64,000 nucleotides of DNA from contig JALHPU010000007.1 of the NCBI GenBank assembly GCA_022842325.1, positions 1-64,000 on the forward strand. The letters are read 5' to 3'. A model generated the notes under the pieces. The model was not told the DNA's origin. It ran no database searches and worked only from the letters and a program-made list of their open reading frames with translations. The translations under genes and the position numbers were made by a program. Positions within the stretch are counted from its first letter, which is position 1. Every line of letters begins with the position of its first letter. This stretch comes from Sulfuritalea sp. Its GTDB lineage: Bacteria > Pseudomonadota > Gammaproteobacteria > Burkholderiales > Rhodocyclaceae. This document shows, in pieces, positions 8,938 through 17,719 of this stretch.

Positions 8938-9654
8938 ATGCCTGCCACCCCAATCACCTCCTGCCCGTCCTGTCGGGCGCCGATGAGTGCGCACCGCTTC
9001 CCGCGCAAGCTCAACGGCGATGTGGAACTCGACCTTTGCTTCGCCTGCCAGGGCATCTGGTTCGACGAGTACGAGAGCCTGCGCCTGGCGCCGGCGGGCG
9101 TGATCGAACTGTTCAAACTGATCCACGAACATCGCGACGACCAGCGCCTGCCGCTGGCCAGTCCCTTGCGCTGTCCGCGCTGCGACGAGCGCCTGATCCA
9201 TTCGCAGGATCGCGTCAAGAGCGGGTTGTTCAACTACCTGCGTTGCGGCCAGCACGGCCGCTTCATCACTTTTGCCCAGTTCATGATCGAGAAGGGCTTC
9301 GTGCGCCAGCTGAGCGGCGCCGAGATCAACGAACTCAAGGTCCGCATCGGCGTGGTGCGCTGTACGGGTTGCGGGGCTGCAGTGGATATCCGCAAGGAGA
9401 GTGCCTGCAGCCATTGCCGCGCGCCGATTGCGATCCTCGACCCGCAGGCAGTCGAACGGGCGCTGGCCGGCTATCACCAGGTCGCACTGAAGCAGGCCGC
9501 CCCGCCCGATCCGGCGCTGCTGGCGGAGACGATCCTGTCCAGCGAGCGCGAACGCAGCCGGCGCCAGCGAGAACGCGGCACTGTGCTGGATGCCGACATC
9601 GGCGACCTGCTGCTGGACGGCGTGTCCATGGTCTGGAACCTGGTGCGGCGATGA
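8938..9654 (+). CDS. Zinc-ribbon (TFIIB-type) protein
   Basis: The 238-aa protein has three CxxC zinc-binding modules: CPSC with CFAC (residues 9-40, the zf-TFIIB pattern ending GIWFDEYE), CPRC (around 80), and CTGC with CSHC (around 140-162). No enzyme domain is visible. It lies in the GcvH-like/DsrE-like operon, and its stop overlaps mobA (ATGA). It may be a metal-binding or nucleic-acid-binding helper. Function unknown. Confidence 0.7.
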   Translation: MPATPITSCPSCRAPMSAHRFPRKLNGDVELDLCFACQGIWFDEYESLRLAPAGVIELFKLIHEHRDDQRLPLASPLRCPRCDERLIHSQDRVKSGLFNYLRCGQHGRFITFAQFMIEKGFVRQLSGAEINELKVRIGVVRCTGCGAAVDIRKESACSHCRAPIAILDPQAVERALAGYHQVALKQAAPPDPALLAETILSSERERSRRQRERGTVLDADIGDLLLDGVSMVWNLVRR

Positions 9655-10244
9655 GGGAACAAATCACCGGTGTGATCCTCGCCGGCGGCCAGGGACGGCG
9701 CATGGGTGGCATCGACAAGGGTCTGCAGGAGTTGCAGGGGCGACCCATGACGCAATGGGTGCTCGAGCGCCTGGCACCGCAGGTGGGCAGCGTGTTGATC
9801 AATGCCAACCGGAATCTCGAGCGCTATGCCGAATTCGGCTGCGAGGTGTTGCCCGACCGGATTGCCGGTTTCGCCGGTCCGCTGGCCGGACTGCAGGCGG
9901 CACTGGCGCATGCCACGACGCCGCTGCTGGTGACGGCGCCCTGCGATTCCCCCTTGTTGCCGGCCGACCTGGTAGCGCGACTGCATGCCGCGCTGACCGC
10001 GGGCAACGCGCAACTTGCCGTTGCTCGCACCGGCGAGCGGGTGCATCGCGCGTTCTGCCTGGTGCGGCGCGAACTGCTGCCGCAACTCGACGCCTTTCTG
10101 GCGGCCGGCGAGCGCAAGGTCGGCCTCTGGCACGCCTCCCTGAAAGTCGCCGAGGTAGCCTTCGACCATGAAGCCGATGCCTTCAGCAACGTCAACAGCG
10201 CAGAAGAGTTGCTGGCGCTCCAGAATAAAGGCCGGCGGCAATGA
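9651..10244 (+). CDS. mobA: Molybdenum cofactor guanylyltransferase MobA
   Basis: The 197-aa protein starts with the nucleotidyltransferase signature VILAGGQGRRMGGIDKGL (8-25) and has the catalytic CDSPLLPADLV region. MobA attaches GMP to molybdopterin to make the bis-MGD cofactor used by DMSO-reductase-family enzymes, including formate dehydrogenases. This fits fdhE and the sel genes in the same region. Its ATG overlaps the zinc-ribbon gene stop. Confidence 0.93.
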   Translation: MREQITGVILAGGQGRRMGGIDKGLQELQGRPMTQWVLERLAPQVGSVLINANRNLERYAEFGCEVLPDRIAGFAGPLAGLQAALAHATTPLLVTAPCDSPLLPADLVARLHAALTAGNAQLAVARTGERVHRAFCLVRRELLPQLDAFLAAGERKVGLWHASLKVAEVAFDHEADAFSNVNSAEELLALQNKGRRQ

Positions 10245-10424
10245 TGCGGCTATGACAAAATCACAATTCTGAGCATTCGATCGAGCTTCAGGGGCCCGGC
10301 AGTCCGGCCAAGCCCGCGTGGCGGAATGGATTTTGCGGAAAATAGCCAAAAATCGCACAGACGCCGGGCCATCCTTGTGCTTGAATAAAAGTATCTATCT
10401 TTGGATTTTCAGAAGGAGCGCATC

Positions 10425-11666
10425 ATGAAATGGTCATTCAATCGTGCAAGATTCGGTGCCATCCTGGGCAGCCTGGGTCTTTGCCTCTTCCTCATGGGTG
10501 GGCCGAGTCAGGCAGCGCCCACGGAAAATTCTGCGTCCGCCGCCGTGCCCGGCGGAACTCGATTCGCCATCGTCTGGCGGCTGCGTGGCGACGTCACCGC
10601 GGCGCCCAGCAATGGCAGCAACCCCCGCAAGCTGCGTGAAGGCGATCCGGTTTTCGTCGGCGAACGGGTGCGTGCAGCGGCCCAGGCCGAGGCCGTGCTG
10701 AAGACCGAGGATGCCGGCGTGGTGGCGATTCGTCCCGGCACCGAGTTCGTCGCCGAGCGTTTTTCCGCCGAGGACAAGCCGACCGACAGCTTCACAGTGC
10801 GCCTGGTCACCGGTTCCCTGCGGGTCATCAGCGGCTGGATTGGCCAGACCAACCGGTCCGGCCAGAACATCGTCACCGCCTCTGCCACCATCGGCATTCG
10901 CGGCACCGACCACGAACCCTATGTGCTGTCGCCCGAGCTCGCCAGGACCACGTCCAACCCGGAGGGTACCTACGACAAGGTCAATCGCGGTGGAACCACC
11001 ATGCAGGTGGGTGACAACAAGCTCGATATCGATCCGGGCAAGGTCGGCTTCGTGCGTGCGCCGAGCAGGACCAAGGACCGCGCCCTGCTGACCATCCTGT
11101 TGCCGGTATTGCTGGACAAGGTGCCGAACTTCTATGTTGCCGGCGAATTCGACGCCGAACTCGACCGCTACTCGGCGACGGCAGATCAGGACAGCAAGCG
11201 CCAGCTCGAACAACGGCGCAAGTCGCCCGCTGCGGCTGCCGTGGCCCAATGCGCGCCGACCGACGTGGCCAAGGCATGGCTGGCCGATCTGGACGGGGCG
11301 ATCGCCAGGAACGACGCGCAGGCGATCATCGCCATGTTCGCGCCCGACGTCGCCGTGCGCGCTACCGTGAAGGACAAGGACGGCAAAACGACCAATGTCG
11401 ATCTCGGGCGCGACGAACTGGCCCAAAGCACCATTGCCGCCATGAAGGCGCTCAAGGACTACAAGCAGCGGCGTGTATGGACCGACGCCCGGCTGACGGA
11501 ACTTGCTGGCGGTCCGGCCTGCGATCGCATCAGTCTGCGCTCGGTAGTGGTCGAGCAGGGCAAGCTGGGCGGCAAGCCTTATCGCTTCGAATCGCTCGAG
11601 CAGTATGTGATTGAACTGCGTTCCGGCAAGTGGATCGCGGTCAAGGCGGAGACGGCCCAGCAGTAA
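10425..11666 (+). CDS. FecR-domain secreted protein with C-terminal SnoaL-like domain
   Basis: The 413-aa protein has a signal peptide (residues 8-30), then a FecR-type domain (RGDVTAAPSNGSNPRKLREGDPVFVGERVRAA; ITASATIGIRGTDH-like segment), then a C-terminal domain (around 290-413) resembling NTF2/SnoaL folds that bind small molecules. There is no partner sigma factor or TonB receptor nearby, so it is not a classical FecR. The start at 10425 follows AAGGAG. A strong hairpin ends the unit at 11730. Confidence 0.65.
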   Translation: MKWSFNRARFGAILGSLGLCLFLMGGPSQAAPTENSASAAVPGGTRFAIVWRLRGDVTAAPSNGSNPRKLREGDPVFVGERVRAAAQAEAVLKTEDAGVVAIRPGTEFVAERFSAEDKPTDSFTVRLVTGSLRVISGWIGQTNRSGQNIVTASATIGIRGTDHEPYVLSPELARTTSNPEGTYDKVNRGGTTMQVGDNKLDIDPGKVGFVRAPSRTKDRALLTILLPVLLDKVPNFYVAGEFDAELDRYSATADQDSKRQLEQRRKSPAAAAVAQCAPTDVAKAWLADLDGAIARNDAQAIIAMFAPDVAVRATVKDKDGKTTNVDLGRDELAQSTIAAMKALKDYKQRRVWTDARLTELAGGPACDRISLRSVVVEQGKLGGKPYRFESLEQYVIELRSGKWIAVKAETAQQ

Positions 11667-11729
11667 GCAGCCGGAGGCCTCGCACCAAGGCCCTCCTCGT
11701 TGCTGCAGGCCCGGGGCAGTCCAGATCCG

Positions 11730-11762
11730 ACGCGGCATCAAGGCATTGCCTTGATGCCGCGT
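11730..11762. terminator. Strong hairpin between convergent genes
   Basis: Perfect 16-bp arms (11730-11745 and 11747-11762) surround a single central T, making a 33-bp palindrome followed by GTTTGCCGTT. It lies between the FecR-domain gene (+) and the tetrahaem cytochrome gene (-) and probably stops transcription in both directions. Confidence 0.75.
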
Positions 11763-11893
11763 TTGCCGTTAATGGCCGCCGCCGGAACGGCCGATCACGT
11801 CCGTAAGGTCAAGCGAACGGCGCACATCGATTGGTCAGGGATATCGCCGCCCCACCAGCGCAGTGGAACTCTCAGCGCGACCGTCCTGCCGGA

Positions 11894-13195
11894 CTAGCGT
11901 CGATCCGGCAATGCCTGTACGTGCGCCAGGATGTCCATGATGGTTTTCTGGTCGATCTCCCGCAGGGCGGGCATGGTGTCGTCGGGATGGCCGTTAAGCA
12001 TGGCGTGCAGGCTGGCCCACGGGTCCTCCTTGGCGACGCGGCCGACATGGCGCTTGGCGATGGAGCGGCCTTCCAGTCCATGGCAGCCGGCGCAGATGCT
12101 GCGATAGTGCGCCGCGCCACGCGTCGCATCGCCGCGCGAAAGGCGGGTGCGGGGGTCGATCATGGCGTCCATGTCGACCTGTCCGTAACTGATGAAATTC
12201 GCCAGGTCCTGCAGGTCGCGGTATTTCAGTACCGCACCGTAGAGGTGGGTGCTGTTGCGCAGGATCGTCATGATCCGATCCGGCTCGACGCCGATCATGG
12301 CCCGGATGCCCTTGATTCCGGTTGCATGGTGACCGCTGGCAAACTGGCCCTGGCTGCCCTTGTAGTCCCAGCCGTGGCATTCCTTGCAGCGCCAGGTCAG
12401 CGCGGCGACGTCGGCGTAATAGGCTTTGCGCGGATAGGCCGGATGCGGCAAGGCCTGACGCTGCCCGTCGGCCAGCACCTGCCAGTCGTCATAGAGCCGG
12501 CCGCCGTTGGCGATCGAGGCTGCCAAATTGACGCTCGGCAGCGTCTGCAGGTAGGCCAGCATTTTTGCCACGACGTCTTCCCCCAGGGTTCTGAGGGCGG
12601 GCATGTTGCCGCCGGGATGGCCGTTGAGGACGACGTGCAAAACTTCGTAGGGGCGCTGCCGCGCCGAATCGCCGAGAGGCGCCACTTCGCGCAGGCGCGT
12701 GCCGTCCGTGCCGTGACAGGCGGCGCAAACCGTGGCGAAGATCTTCTCCGAAGTGCCCAGGGCAGTTTTGGCACGACGCGCTGACTCGACCAGTTTTTGC
12801 ATGTCGGTCTGGCCGTGGGTGATGAAGTTGGCGAGGTCGATCCGGTCGCCTTCGTGCAGGAGTTCCTCATAGCCGTGATTGGCGTCGCCCAGCAGCTTGA
12901 CGATGGCATTGGCATCACCGTTCTGCCGGCCGCGGATGCCGACGATGCCATGATTTCCCTTGTAGTCCCAGCCGTGGCATTCGACGCAGCGCCAGGTATC
13001 GGCTGCGGCGATGCGCACCTGTTTGGTCTTGAATGCCGGATTGGGGTGAGGTGGCTGCCGCTCCTTCGACTCGTGGCTCCAGTTGTCGTAGAGCCGACCG
13101 CCGCGCACGATCGATGCGGGGTCGGCAGCAAGCACCGGCGCCGCCGTGAGGCCCGCCATCATCGCCGCCAGCGCGGCCAACACAACCCGTTTCAT
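11894..13195 (-). CDS. Tandemly duplicated tetrahaem c-type cytochrome
   Basis: The 433-aa protein has a signal peptide (1-23) and four CxxCH haem sites: CVECH (70-74), CAACH (157-161), CKECH and CAGCH. The two halves repeat each other: NGGRLYDDW / RGGRLYDNW, CHGWDYKG twice, LANFI and ITHGQ/ISYGQ, then a class I cytochrome c domain with GHPGGNMPALR / GHPDDTMPALR (methionine ligand). It probably carries electrons in the periplasm to or from the porin-cytochrome conduit encoded upstream. Confidence 0.88.
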   Translation of the reverse strand: MKRVVLAALAAMMAGLTAAPVLAADPASIVRGGRLYDNWSHESKERQPPHPNPAFKTKQVRIAAADTWRCVECHGWDYKGNHGIVGIRGRQNGDANAIVKLLGDANHGYEELLHEGDRIDLANFITHGQTDMQKLVESARRAKTALGTSEKIFATVCAACHGTDGTRLREVAPLGDSARQRPYEVLHVVLNGHPGGNMPALRTLGEDVVAKMLAYLQTLPSVNLAASIANGGRLYDDWQVLADGQRQALPHPAYPRKAYYADVAALTWRCKECHGWDYKGSQGQFASGHHATGIKGIRAMIGVEPDRIMTILRNSTHLYGAVLKYRDLQDLANFISYGQVDMDAMIDPRTRLSRGDATRGAAHYRSICAGCHGLEGRSIAKRHVGRVAKEDPWASLHAMLNGHPDDTMPALREIDQKTIMDILAHVQALPDRR

Positions 13196-13349
13196 TTCCG
13201 TCTCCCTTCGAGTGTCCTGATTTCAGACAGCTCGCTACTGACTGGTGGCCGGAAAACCGCTTTCTGCGCCCTGTTTTCCAGTACTGCCGGACTGCGGCAT
13301 CTTGGGTCGGCGCGATGTCGGGAGGCATCGCCGGGAAATTCCCGGCGAC

Positions 13350-13373
13350 CGCCGTGTCGCCAGCGCCGACTGT
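13350..13373 (-). repeat. Dispersed 24-bp motif, copy 4 (intergenic)
   Basis: Reverse-orientation copy (CGCCGTGTCGCCAGCG then CCGACTGT), located 2 bp beyond a perfect 10-bp-arm palindrome at 13328-13348. Confidence 0.6.
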
Positions 13374-13429
13374 TGCGTTTGGAACCAGGAGGACCGGGAC
13401 CGATCCAGCCCTCCTGGTCTGCCCGCGGA

Positions 13430-15586
13430 TCAGAAGCCGAACGAAACTCCGAGCATGAGGCTGTTCACGCCGCCGGTCAGGGTACTGTAAATCCTGTCAT
13501 CATAATAATCGTAGCTGTATGCCGCCTTGAGTTTCATGTTTTTCTTCAACTCGTAGTCGACGCCCAACGCCAGGGAATGCACGGTGTTGTTGATCCTGCC
13601 GTCGATACTGCCGGCGGTGGCCGTCAGCGCGCTGCCGACATAGCCGCTCGACGTGTCGCCTTTCGAGGCGGAGTAGGTGTAGCCGCCGTTCCAGCGCAGT
13701 TCGTCGCTGACCTGCCAATCTCCGGCAAGCGAGAAGACATAGGTGTCGACACTGTAGTTGGGCCGATCGACACTGAGGAAACTCAAGGCGTTGCCGGGCG
13801 CCTCGAAGCGTCGCCTGTCACTGCGCAGGAAGTAGGTACTGAAGTCGTCGTTGTGCCAGGACAGGCTGGCCGTCGTATTGATCCACTCCGACGGCTTCAT
13901 GCTCAGCGACACACCGGCGGCCTGCAGCTTCTTGTCGACATCCTGGGTCACCGTGCCGATCGACAGCAGGCTGGCCGCAGCATTGCCGCTAAGCGTGTTG
14001 TTCGCATTCTTGATGCTCTTGTAGTCGTAGTAGCCGCTGACCAGGGTGTCCTTGTCCATCGCGTAGCTGAGCTTGGCCTTCAGGCCGGCCGACTTTTCCG
14101 GTTCGGTGACCTGTCCGGTGTCGCTGGCCCATTGGTAGAAGGGCGTTATTCTCAGCGTCATGCCCGGCATCGGCCGTGCAATGATCTTGAGGTATAGCTC
14201 GTCGGATTTCGTGCTGTCGCGATAAAGCGAACGCTGCGGGGCGATCGCATTCAAGGCAGGGGCCAGCACGGATGCCGCCGACCACGTCAGGTCGCGGTCC
14301 TTGTCCTCATGCTTCCATCCGGCCGTCAGCGAGGACTTGAGTGCGCTGGCGCGGAAAGATGCCGCCAGACCATAATTGAGGATATTGATGCGGTCGATAC
14401 GTACGCCGAGCTGCTCGCCGACTGTCGGATTGATCAGGCCAACCGCAGGGAAGGTCGAGTCGTTCTTGCGATCGTTGTACTTGACGAAGCCCTCGACGCC
14501 GATGCCGCCCGACAGATTGGTATTGACCGTGAGGAACGCGCTGTTGGTCGTGATCTTGCCGGTCGAGTAGCCAAATTGCTGCTGCCGTTGGGCGAATGAG
14601 TCCTGATCGAGTACGGAATGCCCGTAGCCAGCCGCAAAAGCCGTGGTGCCGTAGTTCTTGGCCATGCGGAAGTTGTTCGAGATCAGGGTGCTGTCGGGGA
14701 TGAAGTGGATGGGCTTGTTGCTGGTCACGCCGAATCCGGCCATCAGGGGGATGAAGTCGGCAACCGTGTATTCCCTCGCCTTGTTGTCGAATTTTTCCAC
14801 CGATCCGTCATAGGAAAGCACAAAGCCGCCGGGCGCGCCAGTCACGTTCAGGGTGACGCGATTCATTCTTTCGTCGACCGGCATGTCGGTGCCCCGCCAG
14901 CGCTGCAGGACTCGGGCTGCGCCGCCGGCGACGTCGCTGCCGCCGAGGACGAAGCTGCCGAAGCGGTTGCCGTCGCGTTTGTAGCCGTCATAGTTCAGGG
15001 CAACCGAAGCGGCATTGCCCAGCAGCACGGGTTTCAGCGCCAGCCCGAGGCCATAGGTGGTGCGGTCGATCTTGTACAGCCGCTGCCCGCCGGAGTCGTC
15101 GTTGAATTGCGCCACGAATCCGGAATTGGTATTCGCCGGGACGTTGTTGGCGGGATTGGTACCGCCGGGTACCTGACTCGGGCCGTAGAGGAAATTGAAA
15201 CCCCCGGTGGTCGAGCGGTAATTGGTGTAATAACCACCGAAACCCATCGTGTTGGAATCGGCCTTCACCGTTCCGCGATGGTTGTACGCACCGAAGCCCT
15301 GGCGTTCAAGGCGAAATGTCTCGCGCTCGGCATTCTTGCCGACAACGCTCAGATCGACGTCGGGATAGACACCGCCGCGGGTGTCGCTGCCCTTCTGCAC
15401 GTCGTAACGCTCCAGGAACTGGGTACTGGCGGTACCCGCGCCCTTGAAGTAGTCGAAGTAAATGAGTTTCGGCGTGACTTCGCCGGAGAACACCGTCGCT
15501 GCGGCCGGTTCCGCAGCGAGCGCAGTGGAGCCGAAGATCGCCGCCATTGCGGCACATAGCGTTTTGATTCGCGTATTTGCGTTCAT
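13430..15586 (-). CDS. MtrB/PioB-family outer membrane beta-barrel porin
   Basis: The 718-aa protein has a signal peptide (1-24), then alternating beta-strand sequence rich in Tyr, Asn and Gly, and ends in aromatic FGF, the usual barrel terminus. The family forms the sheath around a decahaem cytochrome that carries electrons across the outer membrane (MtrAB, PioAB). No N-terminal CxxC is seen, unlike Shewanella MtrB, which brings it closer to PioB-like forms. It follows the decahaem gene by 19 bp on the same strand. Confidence 0.85.
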   Translation of the reverse strand: MNANTRIKTLCAAMAAIFGSTALAAEPAAATVFSGEVTPKLIYFDYFKGAGTASTQFLERYDVQKGSDTRGGVYPDVDLSVVGKNAERETFRLERQGFGAYNHRGTVKADSNTMGFGGYYTNYRSTTGGFNFLYGPSQVPGGTNPANNVPANTNSGFVAQFNDDSGGQRLYKIDRTTYGLGLALKPVLLGNAASVALNYDGYKRDGNRFGSFVLGGSDVAGGAARVLQRWRGTDMPVDERMNRVTLNVTGAPGGFVLSYDGSVEKFDNKAREYTVADFIPLMAGFGVTSNKPIHFIPDSTLISNNFRMAKNYGTTAFAAGYGHSVLDQDSFAQRQQQFGYSTGKITTNSAFLTVNTNLSGGIGVEGFVKYNDRKNDSTFPAVGLINPTVGEQLGVRIDRINILNYGLAASFRASALKSSLTAGWKHEDKDRDLTWSAASVLAPALNAIAPQRSLYRDSTKSDELYLKIIARPMPGMTLRITPFYQWASDTGQVTEPEKSAGLKAKLSYAMDKDTLVSGYYDYKSIKNANNTLSGNAAASLLSIGTVTQDVDKKLQAAGVSLSMKPSEWINTTASLSWHNDDFSTYFLRSDRRRFEAPGNALSFLSVDRPNYSVDTYVFSLAGDWQVSDELRWNGGYTYSASKGDTSSGYVGSALTATAGSIDGRINNTVHSLALGVDYELKKNMKLKAAYSYDYYDDRIYSTLTGGVNSLMLGVSFGF

Positions 15587-15605
15587 GATTTTTGTCCCCT
15601 TATGC

Positions 15606-16472
15606 TCAGTGTCTCAAGTGCTGGTCGACTGCGCTGCCATGTACCGCGCCATGGCAACTGGCGCAGTCCCTGAACACCGCACCGCTGATCGCCTGCGTAT
15701 TGTTGTTGGCACCTGTCTGGCCATGCCGGTTGCTGGCGATGGCGTGGCACTGCAGACACTGCATCGGCTGTGCCAGCGTCAGCAGTCGCTTGTTCGGCGA
15801 GCCATGCGGATCGTGGCAGGTGGTGCAATCTTCGGCGACCGGCGGGTGCTCGAAGGTATGCGGGCCGCGGATGGCCTGGTGGCAGGAAGTGCAGGTTGCC
15901 GTCCGGGCACCCAGCGTGGCCTGCTTCGAGGCGTGCGGATCATGGCAGCCGGTGCAGGTGGCGCCGCCTTCCTTGACCGGGTGGTGCGAGACCATGCTGA
16001 ACTTGGCCAGCACGTCCTGGTGGCAGGTCGCGCACAGCGCCGTTGTCTTGCCGCCCTTTTCCATTCCGGCGTTGAGCGTCTTGACCTTCGGCGTGTGATT
16101 GCCGTGACAGTCGCGGCACTGGACGCCAGCCTTGTTGTGCTCGGCGATGGCGAAGTGCATGCGGCGCTTGTCGCTTTCGTGGCAGGCGAGGCATTCGGCC
16201 GATTCGGGCTTGGTGGCGACCACCTTGGGCGGCTTCGCGTTGCCTTTGGCCTTTTCACGTGCTTCGTGGGCCTTGGCATGGTCTCCCGCATTGACGTGGC
16301 AACTGTTGCATTCGCCGTGAAAGGCGTGGGATGTCGTCGCCTCGGTTTTGTGACATTCGACACACTGGTCACCCTTGATCGGTGCAGCCTTGGCCGCCGT
16401 GGGCGCAGCCCACGCGCCGGCATGCAAGGCGCCCCCCAGAATAACCGCCAGCAACACGGCAAGACGTCTCAT
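15606..16472 (-). CDS. Decahaem c-type cytochrome (MtrA/PioA/DmsE-like)
   Basis: The 288-aa protein has a signal peptide (1-22) and exactly ten CxxCH motifs: CVECH, CNSCH, CLACH, CRDCH, CATCH, CTGCH, CTSCH, CTTCH, CLQCH, CASCH. Length and haem number match MtrA and DmsE. It should fill the porin and bridge the outer membrane. It lies between the CymA-like and porin genes, the usual order of an electron conduit. Confidence 0.92.
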   Translation of the reverse strand: MRRLAVLLAVILGGALHAGAWAAPTAAKAAPIKGDQCVECHKTEATTSHAFHGECNSCHVNAGDHAKAHEAREKAKGNAKPPKVVATKPESAECLACHESDKRRMHFAIAEHNKAGVQCRDCHGNHTPKVKTLNAGMEKGGKTTALCATCHQDVLAKFSMVSHHPVKEGGATCTGCHDPHASKQATLGARTATCTSCHQAIRGPHTFEHPPVAEDCTTCHDPHGSPNKRLLTLAQPMQCLQCHAIASNRHGQTGANNNTQAISGAVFRDCASCHGAVHGSAVDQHLRH

Positions 16473-16572
16473 GGCTTACTCCTCCTGATTAAGTTCAAAT
16501 CGTTCAAAACCGTAAAGCCCTTGCCGCATCGCGGCGCCAACCAAGCCCATAAATCACTTCCCAGAATCCAGG

Positions 16573-17187
16573 TCATTTCTTTGACAGCAGTTTCGCCTTC
16601 AGCTCCGAAGGCCCATCCGGACCCACCGGTTCCTTGTGCGCAATACCGAAGTGGCATTCGATGCAGGTCATGCCTTCGGTTTTCCCCTTGGCGTGGCGCC
16701 GTTGTGCCTTCTCGGTCTGCAGATCCGACGACATGGCCTCCAGGGTGTGGCAATTGCGGCACTCGATCGAGTCGGTGGCCAGCATGCGCGTCCACTCGCG
16801 CGTCGCCATTGCGTAGCGATGGGCTTCGAACTTCTCCGGCGTGTCGATGACGCCGGTGAGCTTGCCCCAGACTTCCTTGCTCGCCTGGATCTTGCGCACC
16901 ATCTTGTGTGTCCAGTCCTTTGGCACGTGGCAATCGGAGCAGCTGGCGCGGACACCGGTGCGATTCGAGTAGTGGATGGTCTTCTTGTATTCCTGATAGA
17001 CGTTGTCGCGCATCTCGTGACAACCGGTACAGAAGACCATGGTGTTGGTGGCTTCGAGGCCGGTATTGAAGCCGCCCCAGAAGATGATGCCGCCGATGAA
17101 GAAGAAGCTGCCCACCGTGAGCAGCGAGTACTTGACGCACGGGGTGCGCAGTGTGGCCCAGAAGCGGGCCGGCCATGCGATCTGCAT
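16573..17187 (-). CDS. NapC/NirT (CymA-like) membrane-anchored tetrahaem cytochrome
   Basis: The 204-aa protein has one N-terminal transmembrane anchor (residues 20-40) and four CxxCH sites (CTGCH, CSDCH, CRNCH, CIECH). This is the NapC/NirT pattern of quinol dehydrogenases that pass electrons from the inner-membrane quinone pool to periplasmic cytochromes. In this cluster it would link the quinone pool to the decahaem conduit, in either direction. Confidence 0.92.
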   Translation of the reverse strand: MQIAWPARFWATLRTPCVKYSLLTVGSFFFIGGIIFWGGFNTGLEATNTMVFCTGCHEMRDNVYQEYKKTIHYSNRTGVRASCSDCHVPKDWTHKMVRKIQASKEVWGKLTGVIDTPEKFEAHRYAMATREWTRMLATDSIECRNCHTLEAMSSDLQTEKAQRRHAKGKTEGMTCIECHFGIAHKEPVGPDGPSELKAKLLSKK

Positions 17188-17205
17188 GATCTATTCAGGC
17201 GCCGC

Positions 17206-17529
17206 TCAGCGCGAGAGGATCCATTGCACCAGGTTCCTGACCTTCTCCGCGTCGCGGGTCTTGACGGCGCCGTGGTCTTCTTCCACGCCGTCGATCTTGA
17301 CCTTGCTCGGCACGGTGACGTGCTTGGTCAGCTTGGCCTCCGCCTCCGCCTTGCCCTTGTACTTGGCGGCAGTTTCCTTGTAGGACGGGCCGTCCTTCTT
17401 CTTGTCGACGCTATGGCACTTGAGGCACTTGCTGTCTTCCAGCAGCTTCATCGCGGCGGCATCGTCAATCGCATACGCAGGAACGGCAACAGCCAGACAA
17501 ACAACTAGACCTGCTAGGCGGCTTTTCAT
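17206..17529 (-). CDS. Small monohaem c-type cytochrome
   Basis: The 107-aa protein has a signal peptide (1-20), one CLKCH haem site and a short cytochrome c fold (GPSYKETAAKYKGK; C-terminal VRNLVQWILSR). There is no clear methionine ligand near the C-terminus. The start at 17529 follows GAGGG; the frame runs further upstream without a better site. It heads the electron-transfer operon and ends 18 bp before the NapC-like gene. Confidence 0.88.
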   Translation of the reverse strand: MKSRLAGLVVCLAVAVPAYAIDDAAAMKLLEDSKCLKCHSVDKKKDGPSYKETAAKYKGKAEAEAKLTKHVTVPSKVKIDGVEEDHGAVKTRDAEKVRNLVQWILSR

Positions 17530-17676
17530 GATTTGAATACCCTCATTTGAATTGCATTTGCCTGGGCTCGCCGCACCAGATTCCCTGGTGGGCAGTGCTT
17601 CAGCATTGACATTGACATTGAGGGTGATTCTGAACTTTTTTGGCACTGCACCATATCGGCGAGCGCTTAAAGTTCT

Positions 17677-17694
17677 TGTAGGAAATGTCCTACA
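17677..17694. promoter_or_regulatory. GacA-box-like palindrome upstream of the cytochrome operon
   Basis: TGTAGGA (17677-17683), AATG, TCCTACA (17688-17694): an 18-bp perfect palindrome, TGTAGG-N6-CCTACA. It has the same half-site spacing as GacA-type NarL-family boxes (TGTAAG-N6-CTTACA). It lies about 157 bp upstream of the small cytochrome ATG and just behind the response regulator gene. It is the predicted binding site of that regulator. Confidence 0.5.
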
Positions 17695-17719
17695 GACGCC
17701 GAGGCAATTCAGGTGCGCA

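Noticed and set aside
13328..13348. Terminator after mtrB-like gene
   Set aside because: Perfect 10-bp arms, but no U-run on either strand; it may be an operator or mRNA stabiliser, and I cannot say which.
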